NCBI GenBank assembly: GCA_031549325.1
Contig: JAVBQA010000058.1
Coordinates: forward strand, 1 to 64,000
Reading direction: 5' to 3'
DNA length: 64,000 nucleotides
Origin: JAJDGF01 sp031549325
GTDB taxonomy: Bacteria; Bacillota; Clostridia; Christensenellales; Aristaeellaceae
Shown: positions 60,393 through 64,000 of the stretch, one piece after another
Layout: each line of letters opens with the position of its first letter
Position numbering within the stretch: the stretch's first letter is position 1
Translations under genes and position numbers: made by a program
Notes under the pieces: model-generated
The model's input: the letters and a program-made list of their open reading frames with translations, nothing else
What the model was told of the DNA's origin: nothing
The model's database searches: none

Positions 60393-62813
60393 TTACATCC
60401 CCTCTCGCACCGCCACGCCGCGACGGAGCGCGCGCGGTTTCTCCGGGCGCACCAGCAGGCACACGATCAGCGCCGCCACAGCCAGCGCGCACACCAGCCC
60501 GACCGGATGCGGCTGGCCTGAAAGCAGCAGCCCAAACTGGTACACCATCAGCGCCACGGCATAGGCGAATCCGCACTGGTAGACAATCGCGAACGCGGTC
60601 CATTTGGCGTTATTCATCTCGCGCCGGATCGCGCCGATTGCCGCGAAGCAGGGCGCGCATAGCAGGTTGAACACCAGGAAGCTATACGCCGCCAGCGGCG
60701 TGTAGGCGTCGCGCAGGTTGGCCCAGACCTGCCAGCCGTTCTCAGCCACATCGCCCGCCGCGCCAAACAGCACGCCAAACGTACCCACCACGTTTTCCTT
60801 GGCAATCAGCCCGGTGACGGTTGCCACCGCGCTGCGCCACTCGCCCCAGCCCAGCGGCGCGAAGATCCACGCGATTCCGCCGCCGATTTTCGCAAGGACG
60901 CTCATGTTCATGTCCACCATGCCGAACCGGCCATCCTCGCCCCAGCCAAAGCTGGACGCGAACCACACAAAAATCGTGGCCAGCAGGATGATCGTGCCCG
61001 CTTTCCGGATGAATGACCAGCCGCGCTCCCACATGCTGCGAAGCAGGTTGCCGATCGTCGGCCAGTGATACGCCGGCAGTTCCATCACGAACGGCGCGGG
61101 ATCGCCCGCGAACAGCTTCGTTTTTTTGAGCATGACGCCCGACACGATGATCGCCGCGATGCCCACAAAATACGCGCTGGGCGCGACCCAGCCCGCGCCG
61201 GAGAACAGCGCGCCCGCAATCAGCGCGATCACAGGCAGCTTGGCCCCGCAGGGCATGAAGGTCGTGGTGATGATGGTCATGCGCCGGTCACGCTCATTCT
61301 CGATGGTGCGCGACGCCATGATGCCCGGCACGCCGCAGCCGGTGCCAATCAGCATCGGGATGAAGCTCTTGCCGGACAACCCGAACCGCCGGAACACCCG
61401 GTCCAGCACGAACGCGATGCGCGCCATGTAGCCGCAGCTTTCCAGGAACGCCAGCAGCAGAAACAGGATCAGCATCTGCGGCACGAACCCCAGCACCGCG
61501 CCAACGCCCGCCACGATGCCGTCCATGATCAGCCCGGTCAGCCACTCCGCGCAGCCGACCCTCTCCAGGAAGCCGCCCACCAGCGCCGGCACGCCCGGAA
61601 TCCACGGGCCGAAACTCGCCGGATCCGGCTCCTCAATGGCCGCGGCCTGGGCATAGGCCGAGAAGTCCACCGGCACGCTTTCCTCCAGATTTCCGTCGTC
61701 GTCGAAAAACTCGGCGGTGGCGGTCAGTTCCGGCGCCTGGTCGGGCTGCACGCCCGCTTGTTCGGCCGCCGCCTCGAACGCCGAAACCAGCGCCGCCGGG
61801 CGCTCGTACTCGCCCGCCGCTTCCTCATAGGCGGATGCGCCGCGCCCGAACAGGAACCAGCCATCGCCAAACACGCCGTCGTTCGCCCAGTCGGTCGCCA
61901 GCGTGCCCACAGTCGAGATCGAGATGTAGTACACCAAGAACATCACCAGCGCGAAGATCGGCAGCGCCAGAAAGCGGTTGGTGACCACCCGGTCAATCTT
62001 ATCAGACGCGCTCACCTGCCCGACCGCCCTCTTTTTGTAGCAGCCTTTCAGGATCGAGGCGATGTACACATAGCGCTCGCCCGTGATGATGCTCTCGGCG
62101 TCGTCGTCCAGTTCCTTTTCGGCCGCGCGGATGTCTTGCTCGATGTGGCTTAGCTTACCGGGATCGAGCTTGAGTTTTTCCAGCACCTTCTGATCGCGCT
62201 CGAAGATCTTGATCGCGAACCAGCGCTGCTGCTCCTGCGGCAGGCTGTGCAGCGCAGCTTCCTCGATGTGCGCGATGGCATGCTCCACCGTGCCGGAAAA
62301 ACTGTGCTGTGGAACGGTTTTGGTGGCCTTGGCCGCATCCACCGCCGCCTGCGCCGCCTCCATCACACCCGTGCCCTTCAGCGCCGAGACCTCGACAACT
62401 TTGCAGCCCAGCTCGCGGCTCAGCTCCGGAATGTTGATCTTGTCGCCGCTTTTTTGCACCACGTCCATCATGTTGACGGCGATCACCACCGGTATGCCCA
62501 GCTCGGTCAGCTGCGTGGTCAGAAATAGGTTGCGCTCCAGGTTGGTGCCGTCCACGATGTTCAAAATCGCGTCCGGGCGCTCGTCGATCAGGTAGTTGCG
62601 CGCCACCACTTCCTCCAGCGTGTACGGCGACAGCGAATAGATGCCCGGCAAGTCCATGATCGCCACGTCGCGATTGCCGCGCAGCTTGCCTTCTTTCTTC
62701 TCCACCGTCACGCCCGGCCAGTTGCCGACGAACTGGTTACTGCCCGTCAGCGCGTTGAACAGCGTTGTCTTGCCGCTGTTCGGGTTGCCCGCCAGCGCGA
62801 TCCTGATGCCCAT
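60393..62813 (-). CDS. feoB: Ferrous iron transporter FeoB
   Basis: 806-residue Fe2+ permease. The N-terminal G domain has G1 GNPNSGKTT (9-17), G3 DLPG (54-57) and G4 NMMD (114-117). The membrane part has the gate motifs GTGCGVPGIMASRT and MPCGAKLPVIAL. Length exceeds E. coli FeoB (773) owing to an acidic, Ala/Pro/Glu-rich insertion of about 85 residues (about 318-404) in an outward loop after the first membrane helix. The ATG at 62811-62813 follows GGGGGAGGG. Downstream of two feoA genes. Confidence 0.96.
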   Translation of the reverse strand: MGIRIALAGNPNSGKTTLFNALTGSNQFVGNWPGVTVEKKEGKLRGNRDVAIMDLPGIYSLSPYTLEEVVARNYLIDERPDAILNIVDGTNLERNLFLTTQLTELGIPVVIAVNMMDVVQKSGDKINIPELSRELGCKVVEVSALKGTGVMEAAQAAVDAAKATKTVPQHSFSGTVEHAIAHIEEAALHSLPQEQQRWFAIKIFERDQKVLEKLKLDPGKLSHIEQDIRAAEKELDDDAESIITGERYVYIASILKGCYKKRAVGQVSASDKIDRVVTNRFLALPIFALVMFLVYYISISTVGTLATDWANDGVFGDGWFLFGRGASAYEEAAGEYERPAALVSAFEAAAEQAGVQPDQAPELTATAEFFDDDGNLEESVPVDFSAYAQAAAIEEPDPASFGPWIPGVPALVGGFLERVGCAEWLTGLIMDGIVAGVGAVLGFVPQMLILFLLLAFLESCGYMARIAFVLDRVFRRFGLSGKSFIPMLIGTGCGVPGIMASRTIENERDRRMTIITTTFMPCGAKLPVIALIAGALFSGAGWVAPSAYFVGIAAIIVSGVMLKKTKLFAGDPAPFVMELPAYHWPTIGNLLRSMWERGWSFIRKAGTIILLATIFVWFASSFGWGEDGRFGMVDMNMSVLAKIGGGIAWIFAPLGWGEWRSAVATVTGLIAKENVVGTFGVLFGAAGDVAENGWQVWANLRDAYTPLAAYSFLVFNLLCAPCFAAIGAIRREMNNAKWTAFAIVYQCGFAYAVALMVYQFGLLLSGQPHPVGLVCALAVAALIVCLLVRPEKPRALRRGVAVREGM

Positions 62814-62841
62814 ATGACCCTCCCCCATTTCCTCACGACAA

Positions 62842-62855
62842 TTAGTCAATTCTAA
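62842..62855 (-). promoter_or_regulatory. TTAG-N6-CTAA element upstream of feoB
   Basis: TTAGTCAATTCTAA, 28 bases before the feoB start and between feoA and feoB. It suggests separate control or an internal promoter of feoB, although no good -35/-10 pair is seen. Confidence 0.5.
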
Positions 62856-62883
62856 CTCCATGCACAAAAAAATTTGCCCTTCC

Positions 62884-63105
62884 TCATTTGACCTCGATCA
62901 TTTCCGCGTCCTGCCTGCGGATGGTCAACTCATAGCCGCGCACGTTGATTTCCACCGGATCGCCCAGCGGCGCGACTTTGCGCACGTATACCTCGACGTC
63001 TTTGGTGATGCCCATGTCCATGATCCGCCGTTTCACCGGCCCCTCGCCGTGCAGCTTCACGACCTTCAGCGTGTCCCCGATTTTAGCGTCTTTCAGCGTT
63101 TTCAT
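62884..63105 (-). CDS. feoA: FeoA (SH3-like), copy 2
   Basis: 73-residue SH3-like cytoplasmic protein that binds and tunes FeoB: MKTLKDAKIGDTLKVVKLHG, RRIMDMGITKDVEVYVRKVA and PLGDPVEINVRGYELTIRRQ. The ATG follows GGGGAGGGG. It lies 19 bases after the other feoA and 70 before feoB. Confidence 0.92.
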   Translation of the reverse strand: MKTLKDAKIGDTLKVVKLHGEGPVKRRIMDMGITKDVEVYVRKVAPLGDPVEINVRGYELTIRRQDAEMIEVK

Positions 63106-63124
63106 GTTGCCCCTCCCCGCATGA

Positions 63125-63337
63125 TTAGTCGATGAAGATCTTGCTCGCCATCTCGCGGCTGATCGCCACGCGGCTCTGCTTGACGTTCACAATCAGATTC
63201 CCGCCATTCTCCGCCACCACGGTGACCGAGCCGCCCGGTACGAACCCCAGGTTTTCCAGGTGCAGCCGCAGCTGCGGATTCCCACCCACCTTGCGGATCA
63301 TGCTCTCCTCCCCAACATTGGCCAGCGCCAGCGGCAT
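63125..63337 (-). CDS. feoA: FeoA (SH3-like), copy 1
   Basis: 70-residue FeoA-type protein: MPLALANVGEESMIRKVGGN, LHLENLGFVPGGSVTVVAEN and NLIVNVKQSRVAISREMASK. The ATG at 63337 (or the GTG just before it) follows GGGAGG. First gene of the feo operon. The two FeoA proteins are clearly diverged, so they may pair with different partners. Confidence 0.9.
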   Translation of the reverse strand: MPLALANVGEESMIRKVGGNPQLRLHLENLGFVPGGSVTVVAENGGNLIVNVKQSRVAISREMASKIFID

Positions 63338-63369
63338 CACAGCTCATCCTCCCTTGTGCACCCCACGCA

Positions 63370-63383
63370 TTAGTCTTATCTAA
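63370..63383 (-). promoter_or_regulatory. TTAG-N6-CTAA operator of the feo operon
   Basis: TTAGTCTTATCTAA, 10 bases downstream of the feo -10 box. It overlaps a second inverted repeat, CTAAC-N5-GTTAG (63380-63394), that reaches into the -10. Two overlapping sites suggest cooperative repression. Confidence 0.65.
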
Positions 63384-63392
63384 CCAATAGTT

Positions 63393-63421
63393 AGTTTACA
63401 CTCACTACCGCTTCTTGTCAA
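63393..63421 (-). promoter_or_regulatory. Sigma-A promoter of the feo operon
   Basis: Minus-strand TTGACA-N17-TAAACT, with the -10 about 55 bases before the first feoA start. Confidence 0.75.
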
Positions 63422-63695
63422 TCCCTCTTCATGTTATACGAATGAAAAACTTTCATGCCTCCAAAGAAATGAAAAATCCATTCCCCTGCAGGAAACTGAG
63501 CGGGGAACTGAGGCGGTGCATGGCGGCGCTGTTTTTGCGGCGGTTTTTCACGGCAGAGGTCAGGACCCTGCCGCTCACACAGGCGCGCAGGGCTCCTTTC
63601 GTTTTCCCGTAAACACATGGCCGCTTTCTTGCATACTATGCGTCAGGCTCAAAAGCCCGTGCATGCCTTTGTTCGCCTGCACCATACAAATCGTT
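63422..63695. other. Intergenic; no gene recognised
   Basis: Between the feo promoter and the last gene. Short frames exist on both strands (for example 63418-63618 minus), but none looks like a known protein or has a good ribosome site, and I see no clear promoter for the plus-strand gene that follows. Confidence 0.5.
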
Positions 63696-63710
63696 AAGGA
63701 GCAATGCACA

Positions 63711-64000
63711 ATGTGCAATTACCATCCGAACCATCGCTTTCCGCCTTCTCGTTGCAGACCGCGCAGATTTGTGATGCTCAGCGGCACTGTGATCGGCGTA
63801 AACGGCAGCCTCGCACCCGGATTCTCTCTAGAGTACACGGTCGACGGTCAGCGCTTTATGACCACGACGGACGCGTTGGGCAATTACGAAATCACCGTGC
63901 CCCGCGGATCGGTCGTGACAATCATTCCAAGGCCCTTGTTGGGCGTAACGGTCTCTCCGATGGGCTATGACCTGGGCTGTGTGTGCAATGATGAGTCGGG
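63711..64000 (+). CDS. Partial gene, carboxypeptidase-regulatory-like (Cna-B type) fold
   Basis: The frame from the ATG at 63711 (AAGGAGC about 10 bases upstream) stays open to the window end. It gives MCNYHPNHRFPPSRCRPRRF, then VMLSGTVIGVNGSLAPGFSL, TTTDALGNYEITVPRGSVVT and MGYDLGCVCNDES. The pattern of a beta strand, DALGNYEI and VPRGSVVTI is typical of carboxypeptidase-regulatory or Cna-B-like beta-sandwiches, often in surface or appendage proteins. No signal peptide is seen at this start. C-terminus missing, role unknown. Confidence 0.6.
   Translation, partial: MCNYHPNHRFPPSRCRPRRFVMLSGTVIGVNGSLAPGFSLEYTVDGQRFMTTTDALGNYEITVPRGSVVTIIPRPLLGVTVSPMGYDLGCVCNDES

Noticed and set aside
63418..63618. 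66-codon minus-strand frame upstream of feo
   Set aside because: Contains the feo -35 region and ends in low-complexity text; no ribosome site and no family resemblance.
1..64000. CRISPR arrays, rRNA and tRNA genes
   Set aside because: No regularly spaced direct repeats, no rRNA-like stretches and no cloverleaf with a TTCGA-type arm were noticed; the only regular repeats are coding (BspA-like and RCC1 genes). I could not run a covariance search.

Overview
The window looks like the chromosome of a GC-rich, anaerobic, plant-fibre-using Firmicute, probably a gut or rumen clostridium. I infer this from GC-rich Shine-Dalgarno sites, YesM/YesN two-component systems, CUT1 sugar transporters without their own ATPases, a BspA-like leucine-rich surface protein and a clostridial-type feo operon with two feoA genes and a Cys-rich FeoB-associated peptide. 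The species cannot be named from the sequence. No rRNA, tRNA or CRISPR array was seen.

About 57 kb is a mosaic of carbohydrate loci, each built as a regulator plus an ABC importer plus glycosidases. 1-1.9 kb: a GntR/FadR regulator and two LplB/LplC-type permeases, the second cut by the window edge. 2.1-11.1 kb: a binding protein, two permeases and two tandem GH172 (DUF2961) enzymes, divergent from a YesM/YesN pair. 11.2-17.7 kb: an accessory island holding a broken IS630-type transposase, a 1509-residue BspA-like/Ig-like surface protein and a transposase N-terminal relic. 17.7-31.3 kb: a rhamnose-type locus (binding protein, permeases, GH106-like protein, GH78, URO-D-fold protein) divergent from a second YesM/YesN pair. 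31.4-32.9 kb: an RCC1-repeat protein and a VanZ-family protein. 32.9-40.2 kb: an arabinofuranoside operon (GH51, binding protein, permeases, ArsR-type regulator, second GH51). 40.4-49.6 kb: a CUT2 furanose importer like YtfQ-YtfR-YtfT-YjfF, divergent from a histidine kinase, YtfQ-like sugar-binding lipoprotein and YesN regulator. 49.7-56.7 kb: a GH105 locus with permeases, binding protein and a membrane-anchored AraC-type regulator.

Together these suggest use of pectic material: rhamnose and unsaturated galacturonyl units from rhamnogalacturonan plus arabinofuranose side chains. Furanosides are a recurring theme (GH172 twice, GH51 twice, YtfQ-type importer and sensor). None of the five CUT1 importers has an ATPase gene here, so a shared MsmK-type ATPase elsewhere is expected. 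All five complete importers carry a strong hairpin just after the binding-protein gene.

The last 7 kb is iron related. An operon feoA-feoA-feoB-Cys-rich peptide-DtxR-like regulator ends in a strong terminator. It is followed on the same strand by a second operon: a 30-residue membrane peptide, a DUF3793 protein, a flavodoxin, a secreted protein and a His/Cys-rich protein. Both promoters carry the same TTAG-N6-CTAA element just after the -10 box, and a third copy lies in front of feoB. This two-operon set, with a DtxR-like protein that appears to lack the usual metal ligands, is the best candidate here for an undescribed system. A decayed FecCD-type permease lies next to it. The window ends inside a gene for a small protein with a carboxypeptidase-regulatory-like fold.
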